The translations under genes were made by a program, and so were the position numbers. The notes beneath the pieces were generated by a model, which worked only from the letters and a program-made list of their open reading frames with translations, made no database searches and was not told where the DNA came from. From positions 439,001 through 503,000 of the forward strand of contig NC_092677.1 in assembly GCF_964355755.1 (NCBI RefSeq): a stretch of 64,000 nucleotides of DNA, read 5' to 3'. The stretch is from Antedon mediterranea (lineage: Eukaryota > Echinodermata > Crinoidea > Comatulida > Antedonidae). Shown here piece by piece: positions 1 through 12,500 of the stretch. Each line of letters opens with the position of its first letter. Within the stretch, counting starts at the first letter, position 1.

Positions 1-634
1 ACATGTATACAATAGCATTACTCATAAAAAACATTTACTGTCATGAAGCGGTTTGTGAGAAGCATGATAAAGTAAACATATTGAATTACTGGTAAAAGAA
101 CTACTTTATTCTTTACTTGTTTAGTAAAATCTCAAAAATAAATACACCAGAGAGTACAGTAGGGATCATGTCACAATAATGTTCTGCAGTTACTGCAGTA
201 ACTATATCTTGTTTACTTTTTAACCTAGTTTTTAGGTATTCATACACACTGTCTATTGAAGTAACTGTGTATATTGAAATAAACTTAGGTCTCATGTTAT
301 TGCAGTATCATTTTATTACAGTATAAAAATAGTTCCTGCAGTAGCTGCAGTAGAATACATTTTACATGATCCCTAAATCTCTGTTTAAACTATCAAACTT
401 TACGCAACAACAAAATGTGATGTGCACATATATGGACATGATGATATCATATCACTACCATATTTGGGAAGATCATTAGCGTAAAGCTCTGCCTACACTA
501 TCAAACTAGTTTGACAAAAAAAGTGTGATGTGCCCAAATATGTTAGTGATATGACATCAACATGTCCATATGGGCACATCACATTTATTTGCCTTTGATT
601 GTGTAGACAGAGCCGTACATGAGTATTTTGTTAC
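1..634. other. Intronic/3' flank of ANKS3 with an inverted-repeat MITE
   Basis: No exon of the expected ANKS3 C-terminal helices could be found here, so this is read as intron. The right part (485-614) is a copy of the window's GCTCTGTCTACACTATCAAA element. The left part is AT-rich with several CTGCAGTA words and no recognisable gene. Confidence 0.5.
485..614. mobile_element. MITE copy 1 (TIR GCTCTGTCTACACTATCAAA)
   Basis: It begins with AGCTCTGCCTACACTATCAA and ends with GTGTAGACAGAGC. Between the inverted ends is a GTGATGTGCCCAAATATG...GGGCACATCACA stem. No coding capacity. Related copies lie at 3751-3874, 23110-23257, 25353-25462, 30871-30992, and in degraded form near 4100, 15410 and 43308. 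Confidence 0.8.
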
Positions 635-3600
635 CTGTTGATATTTATGAGCCATTTCCTGCATAATAGACTCGACCCTGTCAGCGTATGTTTGTTCAAG
701 ACTATCTTTGAATGGTGGCGCTTTACTATGTTTCCTAGCTATTGCATTTGTCATTTTCTTGCGTGGTCCTAATAATCTGTAAGACATTATATCTATTTGT
801 TAATAGGTTGGTTGGTGGTTTCCATACTTGGTTTTTCTATAATTATTACAGCTCATAGTCGAGCTATGAATCTATTTATTCCTGGTTTAAAATTGTAATT
901 TTTATTACCTGGGTTTTTCTAAAAGACACCACCCATTATCTAAGTCTCATAATGACATAGAAAATAGGGTTTATTTAACAGCTTACATTGCTGAAAGAGA
1001 AACATTACTTACTTAATACCAATTTCTTTGAGGTCTGTATCACTGAGTGTTAGAAACACCCTCAAGTCAACATCCTGTTCCTCAAACAACGCGTAATATT
1101 TACTTAGATTAAGACTCTCCAGCAACATTGCAAGGTTTGAGTAAGGATAAGGTTCCTCAACTTCATCCTTAAAAATGTTCACAACCTTCTCTGGTGGAAT
1201 GTTGCCATAGAGATGAGGAACATGTGACGGTGTCCCTATATGAGCATGATGCGAGTTTTCTTTCTTTCCATTCTCTTTGGATGACTTCTCCACATGGTCA
1301 CCAGTTGCCTCTTCATCGTTGCTTGAGATACTGTTTTCACGACTGATGCCAACTGATCCTGCAAGACCTCCGGTGCTGCCGCTCAAGCTGGATGAATTGG
1401 AGCTTTTAATGGTGACATCTCCAGCATCAAAGAAAGAGCTGCCATCACCAGCATTCTCATAATGTTCAAACCACGAGGAACCTGGAATATGAACAAATGT
1501 AACATATGTTAAGGAAACACTTCCCTGAGAATGAATCAAACAGGTGGTTATTTTTTCCAAGGGAAAAGTGCAAGCGTAAGCAATGGAAGAAAACATAGAT
1601 TTAGGCCTAGCCAAGTAGATGAAAGAATTTGATAGCATTTACTATTTATCTATTATTATCTATTTACTAGCACTTCTTCAGTTGGTCTGTAGATTGAAAA
1701 GGGCACTTCAGGAAAAAGGGGGTTCTTTCAAATCCTACAAACCCCCCTGGCTACAGGCTTGATGAATGAAAAGCACAGACCACTACAATCAATCTTTATT
1801 TTGGGAGAACCCCTTTATGAGGACATTTGTTGAGTCCTAATGGTGTTTGCTGTATTATGAATGTATGAAATGTAAATTATGTTGAATATTAGTATGGTCT
1901 TACCTTGCTCATTGCCGTCTAAGACAGCAAAGTTATGTTCCTTAGGGTTGATTGGAATATTAGTATGATCTTACCTTGCTCATTGCCGTCTAAGACAGCA
2001 AAGTTATGTTCCTTAGGGTTGATTGGAATATTAGTATGATCTTACCTTGATCATTGCCGTCTAAGACAACAAAGTCATGTTCCTTAGGGTTGATTGGTGA
2101 AATGACCTCACGATTGGAAACTGGGTCAGTTACAAATGGAAGATTGTCTTCAAATGTAACGTATCCACTTGGAATTAATGAATCTATAAAAATTAAATCA
2201 TTATTATTATGTGATATGTCCTTTTGTTTACAAAGCTAGTTCTATCAGAGGAAAAAGGTAATCAAGATGGTTGTAGTAAAGTAAAGATGGTAAAGTACAA
2301 GATGGATACAAGTAGATAAAGGACTACCACTTACCATTTTAAGCATCAGGAAGGTTGGACTTAAGGAGGAAGGTTTTGCAAGAGTATGACAAAAGAACAA
2401 AGAAGACAAAAGGGGAAAAGAGAACAAGGAAAAGAAGAGAATATGGGAAAGAAGAGAAAAAGGGAAGAAAACCATAATACTGTAATAGCACCATGTGAAT
2501 TGATAGGCTTACTTTTGCTAGGCTTTCTTACACCCTCAGTCTGTCTGCTGTCCTGAAGCATCTTAGCCACCGCATCTGGACCATCTCGTATACTTGGTCC
2601 TTTGCTTTTTAACTTAGATGTACGACCATGATGTCTGGGTCTTTGAAAATTCTCATCAGATGAGCTAAAATCGAGGCCTGAACCAAGCCCTACAGAAAAA
2701 GGAATGAAACAAAAGGAATGAATATATACAACTTGAAGTTAAAGTCGGTAAACTAATAATTGTATTATTTTTGTATTTATTGTTTGTTTGTCTGGAATTG
2801 GAGAGACACGCCCTTTGGCGATGGTTGGCAGCTCTTGTCTCTCCTCAGTGTTCCCTTTTTATGTTTATGTTTCACTGAAAGGAATAAAAAAAACAATGAA
2901 GAAATAAGTAATCAAAGCACTCACCTGGCTCTGACCGTAATGAAATTGACGCCATTGTATGATTGTCAATGAGGCTAACAATCTTCATGTGTCCATTTAC
3001 AATGGCCAATGACCTCGCTGTATCTCCCTTTGTATTCTTATACTCAATGTTTACACCCTGAAATATAATATTTAAATTATTTAGTCATTCTAAAATCTTG
3101 ACAACTGTTTAATTAATTCTATTCTCAAACTGAAATTTGAATTTCTATCTAGTAGAACGAATGCATAAATTAAGTAAATGTTAGAATTATTAACTGTAAA
3201 TATCTTACATGTTCAAGTAACTTGTTGACAATGATTTCATGACCTTCGGCCGATGCCATCATCAAAGGTGTGATTCCATGGTGATAGTCCCTGTAAACAA
3301 ATCATGTAAATCAAGTCATGTTTGAACCGTGTTTATCCTCATTAAATTTAATTTCAGGATTTGAGAGTTAAAGTACAAGGGTCATTCCTGTTCAAGCATG
3401 TAGACTAAATTATTAACTGGAAAATTGATAAAAAGGCAGAGGAAGATGAAGAGCCCAGTTCCTGTAAATGGTAAATGCCAAAGACCAGGGACTTAACATG
3501 AGTGTAGCAAATTACCAGACCTCAATGATGACCATAAGTCAACATTGCCAAAGACCAAGTGTAGCTAATTACCAGACCTCGATGATGACCATAAGTCAAC

Positions 3601-6448
3601 ATTGCCAAAGACCGAGAGTGTAGCTAATTACCAGACCTCAATGATGACCATAAATCAACATTGCCAAAGGCCGAGTGAAGCTAATTACCAGACCTCGATG
3701 ATGACCATAATAAATCAATGTTCACAAAGGACAGGACACAATGATGTAAATCTCTGTCTACACTATCAAACTACTTTGACAAAAAAGTGTCATGTGCCCA
3801 AATATGGTAGTGATATGATGTCATGGTGTCCATATATGGACACATCACATAATGTTTGATAGTGTAGCCAGAGCATGAATTATTCATTTGGACTCACACA
3901 ACATTTGCTTGTGCTTTGTTGTCTAGTAAAAACTGCACCATAGTTTGATGTCCAGCATTTGTAGCATAGAATAACGCACTCCATCCCTTTGTATCTCTCT
4001 GGTCTATCTTTGCTCCTTGCTGTAAATACACAATCAACAATTTACAATCAATGGATAATATTAATTATTTACAAAGATACAGTTATTATTATTATTAATA
4101 TTACATCATCATGGCAACATCACATTTTTTTGTCACATAAAGTTTGATAGTGTAGACAGAGATAAAAAGTTGTCTGATGTTTGACTTAATGACTGAACTA
4201 CTCTGTCCAGGTGGGGTTTTAAAACATACACATTAATGAATGTTTGACTTAATGACTGAACTACTCTGTCCAGGTGGGGTTTTTAAAACATACACATTAA
4301 TGAATGTTTGACTTAATGACTGAACTACTCTGTCCAGGTGGGGTTTTTAAAACATACACATTAATGAATGTTTGACTTAATGACTGAACTACTCTGTCCA
4401 GGTGGGGTTTTAAAACATACACATTAATGAATGTTTGACTTAATGACTGAACTACTCTGTCCAGGTGGGGTTTTAAAACATACACATTAATGAATGTTTG
4501 ACTTAATGACTGAACTACTCTGTCCAGGTGGGGTTTTAAAACATACACATTAATGATGTTTGACTTAATGACTGAACTACTCTGTCCAGGTGGGGGTTTT
4601 AAAACATACACATTAATGAATGTTTGACTTAATGACTGAACTACTCTGTCCAGGTGGGGTTTTAAAAACATACACATTAATGAATGTTTGACTTAATGAC
4701 TGAACTACTCTGTCCAGGTGGGGTTTTAAAACATACACATTAATGAATGTTTGACTTAATAACTGAACTACTCTGTCCAGGTGGGGTTTTTAAAACATAC
4801 ACATTAATGAATGTTTGACTTAATGAATGAACTACTCTGTCCAGGTGGGGTTTTAAAACATACACATTAATGAATGTTTGACTTAATAACTGAACTACTC
4901 TGTCCAGGTGGGGTTTTTAAAACATACACATTAATGAATGTTTGACTTAATGACTGAACTACTCTGTCCAGGTGGGGTTTTAAAACATACACATTAATGA
5001 TGTTTGACTTAATGACTGAACTACTCTGTCCAGGTGGGGTTTTTAAAACATACACATTAATGAATGTTTGACTTAATGACTAAACTACTCTGTCCAGGTG
5101 GGGTTTTAAAACATACACATTAATGATGTTTGACTTAATGACTGAACTACTCTGTCCAGGTGGGGTTTTTAAAACATACACATTAATGAATGTTTGACTT
5201 AATGACTGAACTACTCTGTCCAGGTGGGGTTTTAAAACATACACATTAATGATGTTTGACTTAATGACTGAACTACTCTGTCCAGGTGGGGTTTTAAAAC
5301 ATACACATTAATGATGTTTGACTTAATGAATGAACTACTCTGTCCAGGTGGGGTTTTAAAACATACACATTAATGAATGTTTGACTTAATGAATGAACTA
5401 CTCTGTCCAGGTGGGGTTTTAAAACATACACATTAATGAATGTTTGACTTAATGACTGAACTACTCTGTCCAGGTGGGGTTTTAAAACATACACATTAAT
5501 GAATGTTTGACTTAATGACTGAACTACTCTGTCCAGGTGGGGTTTTAAAACATACACATTAATGAATGTTTGACTTAATGACTGAACTACTCTGTCCAGG
5601 TGGCTATTTTTTTTTTCGTACATAAGTTGGGGACCCCTCATGAAACGTCACAAAATAAACATGAATAATTCATCAGTTAAATTTGTTGTTCCGTGTGCAC
5701 CCAAGCGTATAGCAACAAGAAGTGATTATGGCTGATTATTTCGACAATCCACACAAAACGCCGCTATTCTATTATGAAATCGCACGCGGCAACCACAGCG
5801 GAGATAGGCCTAGAATCGTACCGCACTTGTGTAATCACTTCTTGTTGCTATACGCTTGGGTGCACACGGAACAAGAAAATTAATGAATGTTTCTAGGTAA
5901 GACACAGTAGAATGAACAATATTATGTCAATCTCACTTGGAGTAAGAAGTAGCAAACGCTTTCATTGCCACAACTCGCTGCAAGCATAAACGCTGTTGCG
6001 CCTTTCTCTGTCTGAATGTCCACTTGAACTCCACCATCCAATAGCAAGTTTACGATGTTGTCATGTGATATATATGATGCATACATTAAGGGTGTCCAGC
6101 TTCCTTTGTTCTTTTGATTCAGGTCAACTTGACCGCTGAAAAATGACCATTTTGATGTAAAGTTAATCAAAATAGTTTTTTGAAAAACATACCCTTAATC
6201 TAATTGCAATATATAAAAAATGTCTTAAAGTCTAACAATAAAACTGACCTTTGGATAAATGCATGAACAGTTTCGTAATGACCAATGGAACAGGCAGTGT
6301 AGAGGTCAAGAGGAATCGGGTTGAATTGGTCTTGCAACGAATCATAACCACGCCAAACTGATAGACTTCGATCCAGAAACTCTGTCTCGCTGGCTTCATC
6401 ACTTGCTTCATAAGGGTAGTCAAGGTTACCAGCTGCTGCAGTTGCCAT
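635..6448 (-). CDS. ANKS3: ANKS3: ankyrin repeat and SAM domain protein 3 (3' end outside window)
   Basis: Nine coding exons read on the minus strand: 6448-6249, 6135-5937, 4019-3898, 3290-3209, 3057-2925, 2689-2513, 2183-2046, 1481-1013, 776-635. They join in phase to 554 residues and the last exon ends at a donor, so the C-terminus lies before base 1. The start is the ATG at 6448 (MATAAAG). Seen: ankyrin repeats over about residues 40-245 (SWTPLMYASYISHDNIVNLL, GITPLMMASAEGHEI); a GYVTF...SPIN stretch near 310-340; a SAM domain near 465-525 (FEEQDVDLRVFLTLSDTDLK, then LLGPRKKMTNAIARKH); and the start of the following helical region (YADRVESIMQEMAHKY). The order and these blocks match vertebrate ANKS3, which is known to act with ANKS6 and NEK8 in the ciliary/nephronophthisis protein network. 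The exon ending at 2046 has its donor tandemly triplicated. The intron between 4019 and 5937 holds a 1.4 kb minisatellite. The gene is divergent from the DNAAF8-like gene. Confidence 0.93.
1884..2096. repeat. 71-bp tandem triplication across an ANKS3 splice donor
   Basis: Three near-identical 71-bp units, in register at 1900, 1971 and 2042. On the minus strand each contains the last part of the ANKS3 exon (2183-2046) and the donor CAAG|GTAAG, followed by a little intron. The 5'-most copy (at 2046) keeps the reading frame. Read-through into the next copy is frameshifted and hits a stop. Confidence 0.85.
3474..3735. repeat. About 62-bp minisatellite in an ANKS3 intron
   Basis: Four to five imperfect copies of a unit with AATTACCAGACCTC, ATGATGACCATAA and CAACATTGCCAAAGAC, followed directly by a MITE copy. 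The open frame across it is only a by-product of the repeat. Confidence 0.8.
3751..3874. mobile_element. MITE copy 2 (GCTCTGTCTACACTATCAAA family)
   Basis: TCTCTGTCTACACTATCAAA at the left end and TTTGATAGTGTAGCCAGAGC at the right end form the inverted termini. The inner stem is GTGCCCAAATATGG / CCATATATGGACACATCACA. It lies in an ANKS3 intron. Confidence 0.85.
4100..4168. mobile_element. Half copy of the same MITE
   Basis: Only the right half is present: ATCACATTTTTTTGTCAC then AAAGTTTGATAGTGTAGACAGAG. It abuts the start of the 63-bp minisatellite. Confidence 0.6.
4172..5602. repeat. 63-bp minisatellite, about 23 copies, ANKS3 intron
   Basis: A head-to-tail array of a roughly 59-64-bp unit with the core GACTGAACTACTCTGTCCAG followed by GTGGGGTTTTAAAACATACA and CATTAATGAATG. 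Copies differ mainly by single T insertions in the T-run and by loss of AATG. The minus-strand open frames across the array are repeat artefacts. It sits between the exons ending at 5937 and starting at 4019. Confidence 0.95.
5686..5874. mobile_element. 189-bp element with about 43-bp terminal inverted repeats
   Basis: The left end TTGTTCCGTGTGCACCCAAG plus CGTATAGCAACAAGAAGTGA is repeated inverted at 5833-5874. The middle is unique and non-coding. It looks like a non-autonomous DNA transposon (MITE) in an ANKS3 intron. Confidence 0.85.
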
Positions 6449-7002
6449 CTTTATCAAAGTAAACAATTTATAACAAAATATTATAATTTAGAGCAATCAT
6501 TACCTGCTCTAATAATATTTCACTGTAATGTTTTGCATTGCACATTACAAATATTTCTAATAAAATATTTTAAGCATATTATAATTATTACTATATTTTA
6601 AATGATGGCAGACAGAGTAATGTAAATGTGATGGTGGGATCTATGTGATGATGATGTTTGTGTTTTCCCCCATCATCACTCTTTCCCAACCTCAACAGGC
6701 TCCTCTGACACCAAACAACAACAAAGGAGTTTGTGACACCAAACAACAACAAAGGAGTTTGTGATCTATCTCACCAGTCCAGTCATCAACACTCACTCAC
6801 TCACGGCCACGTAGGGCTAGGCCTAGCTAGCTGCTTCGTTTTTATTATGATAACATCTTAATTATCCCTTTTTACCTTTGTGGTAATTTGTATATTATGC
6901 AAAACTTACATTCAGTTACATTAATCACATTTTATTGGCAAAAATAGACATGGAATTTCATTACATTTTCACGTCTTTTTCAGGCAGTACGTACAGAAAA
7001 TT

Positions 7003-8892
7003 GAGGTATATTCAGAGCGTCATTTCGACGATCGACCATTCTCTACTTCTACGGAGCGCCATTTATGCCTTTATTTACTTCCGAAAAAGAAATAGTACTA
7101 CGGTAACTGGTTCAGTGGACTAAGAATGTATTTTCCCATAAAAACATGAACAATGAAAATTACTAAAATCATACTTTCCGTAGAAAGAAAAACTCCTAAA
7201 CAATGTTTTCACTTATAAAAAGACAAAATAAACGGTTAAATTCAACCAAAACCTGACAACCAATTTGACTTTTTTTGCTTTAAATGTTTTCAAGTAAATT
7301 TTTTTTTTCCGAGTATTAACAAAAAAATTTGTTTTCAGGGAGGGAAACGCTGTTAAATTTTGATGCTGTTAATTATTTACATTAGAAGATTTTTCAAATC
7401 ATGTAAATAAAATATTTTCCGGACGGGAAGCTAGCAGTTCCCCTCGTTTAGTTTGCAAAAGTAATCTCGAAAAGAACTCCATGTGGAAAAGAAGTCCACC
7501 CAAGAGTACTAAAAATGAAGGAGCACACGAGCTTCTTTTCGAGGTTTTATGGCAGTCTATTTAATGGAAAATAATGCCATGCAACTTTGTTTCTGATTTT
7601 AAAAAAGGTCCACTTGACATTTACAATCCTCAAAATATCTCTCTTTCAAAATAAAAGAAAAACAATATTCATTATTTTCCATTTAAAAAAAAAATCCACT
7701 GGCGCCAAATTGGGTCTACTTGAGCACAGTATATTAACATATGAAAAGATTGAAACTTGAGTGACTTCATTTCTCTTTTATATCACTGCTCCCATGGTAC
7801 CAATGTGTCCACTTGAGCACAGTGTTTTTATATGAAGATATTAAAATTTAATGACTTTATTTCTATTTTATATCACTGTGGTTCACTGGGGCCAAATTGG
7901 GTCCACTTGAGCACATAATTGTATTAACATACGAAAAGATATTAAAATTTAGTGACTTTATTTCTATTTTATTTTTTTATTAAACCTTATTTTGTGAGGG
8001 TGACCCTAAACAGCATATGCAGCAGACAGTCAAAAACATATATGAAAAAAACGGAAGAACTATGTTAAAAAATATAAAAATATATACTATGTACTTAAAT
8101 ACAAAAATATAGCCTACAATACTTTACAAAACGTTGAGTTTTTTCTTTTGGGATTAAATATTTTTTAGAGCAGACTTAAAATTATTTATTGTTACCGCAT
8201 TCCTTAGTTTCGTGGGTAGAAAATTTAGGTATGTTTTGGTGCTCTATAGATGAAGCTGTTCTTAAAAGTCACTGACACTTCGGGTACATCGATGATTGGG
8301 AATTCTGGCAAGACGCAGGGCAAGGTATTCCGGAGCAAGACCATTTGCAGACCTGTAGGCAAGGCAGCACAGATTTAAGGTGTTGTAAATGTTAGTTCGT
8401 GGTGTGACAGGATGATCTTTAAGGATAATGCGAAATGCTCTATTTTGAATTTAATGGTCTGTATTTGGTCAATATTCGATCTGATTCCCCAAACACTACA
8501 TCAATAGTCAATGTGTGGGAGGATTATAGTGTTATAGAGGAGTATGGATGTGTGTTTATTAATTCAATGACCGAGCACGCGATAAGATGGAGATGGATAA
8601 GCCCAGTTAACGGAGTTTATTTACATGAAAAGAAAAAGATTTAAATCAATGTGAATGCCAAGATATTTCTGTTTGTCAGTTTGTGATATGGGTATATACG
8701 TAACGATATTAAAAGTAGTGACTTTTATTTCTATTTTATTTTATCACTGTGCTACCCTGATGCTAAATTGTGTCCACTTGAGCAGTTACCGTAGTACTAT
8801 TTCTATTATTGAAGTTAATAAAGGCATAAATGGCGCTCCGTAGAGAAGTAGAGAATGCTCCAGTTGTCAGAATGACGCTCTGAATATACCTC
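7003..8892. mobile_element. 1.9-kb non-autonomous DNA element with about 110-bp TIRs
   Basis: The left end (GAGGTATATTCAGAGCGTCA, then CTCTACTTCTACGGAGCGCC and ATTTATGCCTTTATT) is repeated inverted at the right end up to 8892. Both sides are flanked by GAAAATT (6996-7002 and 8893-8899), a candidate 7-bp target duplication. Inside are three to four copies of a TCCACTTGAGCACA ... TTTATTTCTATTTTATATCA unit at 7700-8000 and 8690-8790, and a LINE remnant on the minus strand. No transposase frame was found. Confidence 0.8.
8250..8430 (-). mobile_element. Remnant of a CR1/L2-like LINE 3' coding end
   Basis: The minus strand reads ...TNIYNTLNLCCLAYRSANGL then APEYLALRLARIPNHR and RCTRSVSDF before a stop. 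This resembles the C-terminal part of CR1/L2 reverse transcriptases (compare INGMAPEYISDMLRLYVPGR in the LINE at 16-19 kb). It is short, isolated and nested inside the TIR element. Confidence 0.6.
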
Positions 8893-9511
8893 GAAAATTA
8901 TAAACACATCAGTTTGGCCCTCTATTGGCAGAGTTTAAATTTGGGTTCTCCTTCCGTCGTAATCCATGCAGTTTACGGTTGATTCACGATTGTTGACGCT
9001 TGGTTGACGTAAGCTACACACGAAAGAAAACACAGATGATCTTGGAAAAAATGGTGGATGACGATCTTTCTTGTATTCACTTTTTACGAAACTAAAGGCC
9101 TTGGGTAAACGTTAATTATTTGAAAATTATGCTATACAATTCATTTATAATACTGTTAAGAATATTATTTGCAGTTTATTTATAATATACACACTGTAAA
9201 TAGCCTTTTATAGTAGTATTTAGGTTGGTATCTAGGGACGCCAAACGATAGTTAGGCTGGCAGTTATTAGCCTAGCTAGCTAGGTAGGCCCTAGGCCTAG
9301 CCTAGGTACGACGATCTAGGCTCAGAACTGCTGAGAGCAGATCGGACCTACTATACTAGCATTGTAGACAAAATGTGATGTTGGGGAAATGCTCGTGAAG
9401 ATGGTATTATTATTAAAACTTACTTTCTATTCTAAAGAAATCAATCAAGATCAATTAAAAGAGGAAAAAGTATTACATTTGGTTTGGCAGATCAGATTGT
9501 GTTATGACATC

Positions 9512-12500
9512 ATGGCAAAGCAAGATGGTGAAGGGTCTAACTTACATAAAGAACTTAGTAATATATTCACTGAAGTTCAAGAAAAGCTACCATCTCTTGA
9601 ATTTGACCTATCTGATGTAAGTAATACTAATATATTAATATATAATAATATTAATAATAATATATTTACAAATAATGCACTTGTCAATTGTATGACTCAC
9701 TATACGACCCCCGGGAGAGGTGCGTCATGGGTGCGTCATTTACAAATAATTACTGACGCAGGGGTGCGTCAAAAAACCTAGATGGTACGTCACATCAATG
9801 AACAAGGTGTGTCAATGTCCGTCACTTTACCACCCACCATATCATAAACAACATGGTCACAGTGCGTCAAAATGGGTGCGTCATGGTCACCTAAAGGTAA
9901 GTCACCTTTTTGACGCACGGGTGCGTCATGGTATTCAAAAGTATGACGCACATCGGACAAATGACGCACCTCTCCCGGGGGTCGTATAGTGGGTCATACA
10001 ATTGACAACTGCATAAGTATACTAATATTTTACCAAATGGAATGGGTGAAATGTGTTTATTTTACTAGAATCTAAAGATAATTTATAAAATGTAATTTAA
10101 GTGCCCATTTAATTTGTAAGTAAAACCTTTTCTTGAAGGCGAGTTCAGATGAGGAATTAAGCATCTTCAACTGGTCTATGAAAAGTCCCTCAGGTGGTTC
10201 TGGACGTGATGATTTGCTTTCGCCCACAAGTTGGCAGTCAGCATTGGTTATTGATGATACCCAACAAGACAAGGAACAAGTTGTTCAAGCTAAGATGAAA
10301 GATTGTGGTAGTTCACCTATTACTACAGATTATTTTGATTACGATGAATTGGGATGCAATACCAATGAAACAATAGATTTATCAGATGTGAACTTAAACT
10401 TAAGTACCAAAGATGACGTACTTGAGTTGGATGCCATCAATTTTGAGGGAAATAACAACAAGCAATTAAACAACAATGAAATTAGAAAACAAGATATTAT
10501 AATGAAGAGTTTACCGTCAAGGATCGTGTCAAAGTTCATAACCAATCAAGCCCCTGTACCAGATTTTAAAAGAGTGAAAGAGCGGAATTTGGATCAGCTG
10601 TTAGAAGACCTTTCTGTTGGTTCTAGAATAGACTCTCACGAATTTGACACTCCACATTATTTAATTGCTGATGAAGATGAAACTTGTAAGTACAGTATTA
10701 TTAAGGTGTACTGTAGCATTAGGAGCACACCCCACCCCCACAAACTACTTGTAGCATTAGGAGCACACCCCACCCCCACAAACTACTTTTATTCTATTTT
10801 TTGAAAGACTATTGATATATTTAGCGTTTAAATATCCTGGATCTGACCTTGGACAAATAAGCATTCTAATGGGTTACCCTCCACCCAGCAAATGATGCTG
10901 TAATTATATATAATATTTTCTTGCTTACATTTTGTAGGTGCAGTACAAGCTAATAACACATCGTTAATGGATAAACTAGCCCAGCTCTGTATGTCACAAG
11001 CAGATGAGGTTAAAAATATTTCATCATCTTCAAAATACAAAGTAACAAAATATGCTGATGCTGGACAGAATGTAAAGGTCAATAAAGTAGGAACAGGCAT
11101 TAGGTAAGTGAATATAAAATACTAAAACTAATAAAACATCATTTGTTGTTAGCATCATTTTTGTTATCATGTATTATCATAATATCATCTTTATTGTAAT
11201 CCTGATCATTGTCACAATTGCCATCATGACATTTTAAGAAAGAATGTCTTGATTTAAAAATATTTTTTTGGTAATACTCAGATAAAATCCACTATAATAA
11301 CAATTATGTAGGGTGCCTCTAAGCGCTGAACAATCAATAAAAAATGTTAAAAAAGAGCAAAAGATTAATGTTGAAAATGAGCAAAAGATTAATGTTGAAA
11401 AAGAGCAAAAGATTAATGTTGAAAAAGAGCAAAAGATTAATGTTGAAAATGCAAAATGTGGGATTTGAGTATACGTTAGATAGAATCTTTATGAATCTTT
11501 CTTACATGGTCTTTAATTTTTAGTACTACTCAGATAAAATCAACATCCACCAGTGTGGGTGTGTCTATGGGTGTGTCTACAGATGTCTCTACTGAAACTC
11601 AACCAGTGACAACTTGTAGTAAAGGTGTATCGGCGTGTTCTAGCTCAAACAATTCAAATTCTAAAACAGCAAATAGACAAACAATTTACTTGGATTTGAG
11701 AGTGAAAGATAAACCAAAGTCAATGGAAAAAGTAGATGAAGTAAGTTATAAAGATTTTTATTAATGCAAACAAACAAATCCATCTGTGTATGTTACACAT
11801 TTCTGTTTTGTTATTTCTCTTTCAAATGATGAGCACAAAAAATGATTGTGTTGTTTTGTGTATGATTCGGGTAGACGTGTGTCTTTAGTACAGTACCGCT
11901 ATTGGTGTAACACTAATGAGTATATTTAATTCTTATTTTTCAGCCTTCTGCAGGATTTCAAGCTATTCAAAGAATTCTAGGAGTTGATCCAGACGCGTAA
12001 GTTGTAATTTTTATTTACTGTTTTTATTGCGCCAGCTAAAATATTGAGATATTTAAAGTAATTTATCATCATTCTGAGCTTTAAACAATTTCATGAACTA
12101 TCTGTATGAAATTGAAATCACTCATTATATACATACTGTAGATTGCAAATACATTTGGTATAGTTAAGTATGTTTGCTCATGTCATTAAGTCAACAGATT
12201 TATTTCATAATACAGTATAAAACATACCACAATTTTATATATGGTAAAGTATTTATTATACCAATTTTAGCAATGTGGCCGATGACTCTGATGACAATGA
12301 TGATGATGTCATAGATTGGCAAAAACAACGAAAACAGATCAGAGAAGCCCTAAGTGAAGGTCAATCTATAAAGACATGCAATGACATGCCAAGCCCTCGC
12401 AAAGTAATCAGGTAAAGACATGCAATGACTTGCCAAGCCCTCGTAAAGTAATCAGGTAAAGACATGCAATGACTTGCCAAGCCCTCGCAAAGTAATCAGG

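Larger units (their letters stand above)
6449..9511. promoter_or_regulatory. Shared upstream region of ANKS3 (minus) and DNAAF8-like (plus)
   Basis: The two start codons face away from each other 3.06 kb apart, so both promoters must lie here. Most of the middle is a 1.9 kb inverted-repeat element (7003-8892). The remaining parts, 6449-6995 and 8900-9511, are the likely promoter-proximal sequence. 6681-6765 carries a short duplication with ACACCAAACAACAACAAAGG. No TATA box or other element could be placed with confidence. Confidence 0.5.

Noticed and set aside
113-295. 60-codon minus-strand frame as the ANKS3 last exon
   Set aside because: It does not resemble the ANKS3 C-terminal helices and no phase-matched acceptor was found.
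4297-5641. Minus-strand frames with repeated QSLSQTFINVYVLK
   Set aside because: Translation of the 63-bp minisatellite inside an ANKS3 intron. Frames break wherever a T-run changes length.
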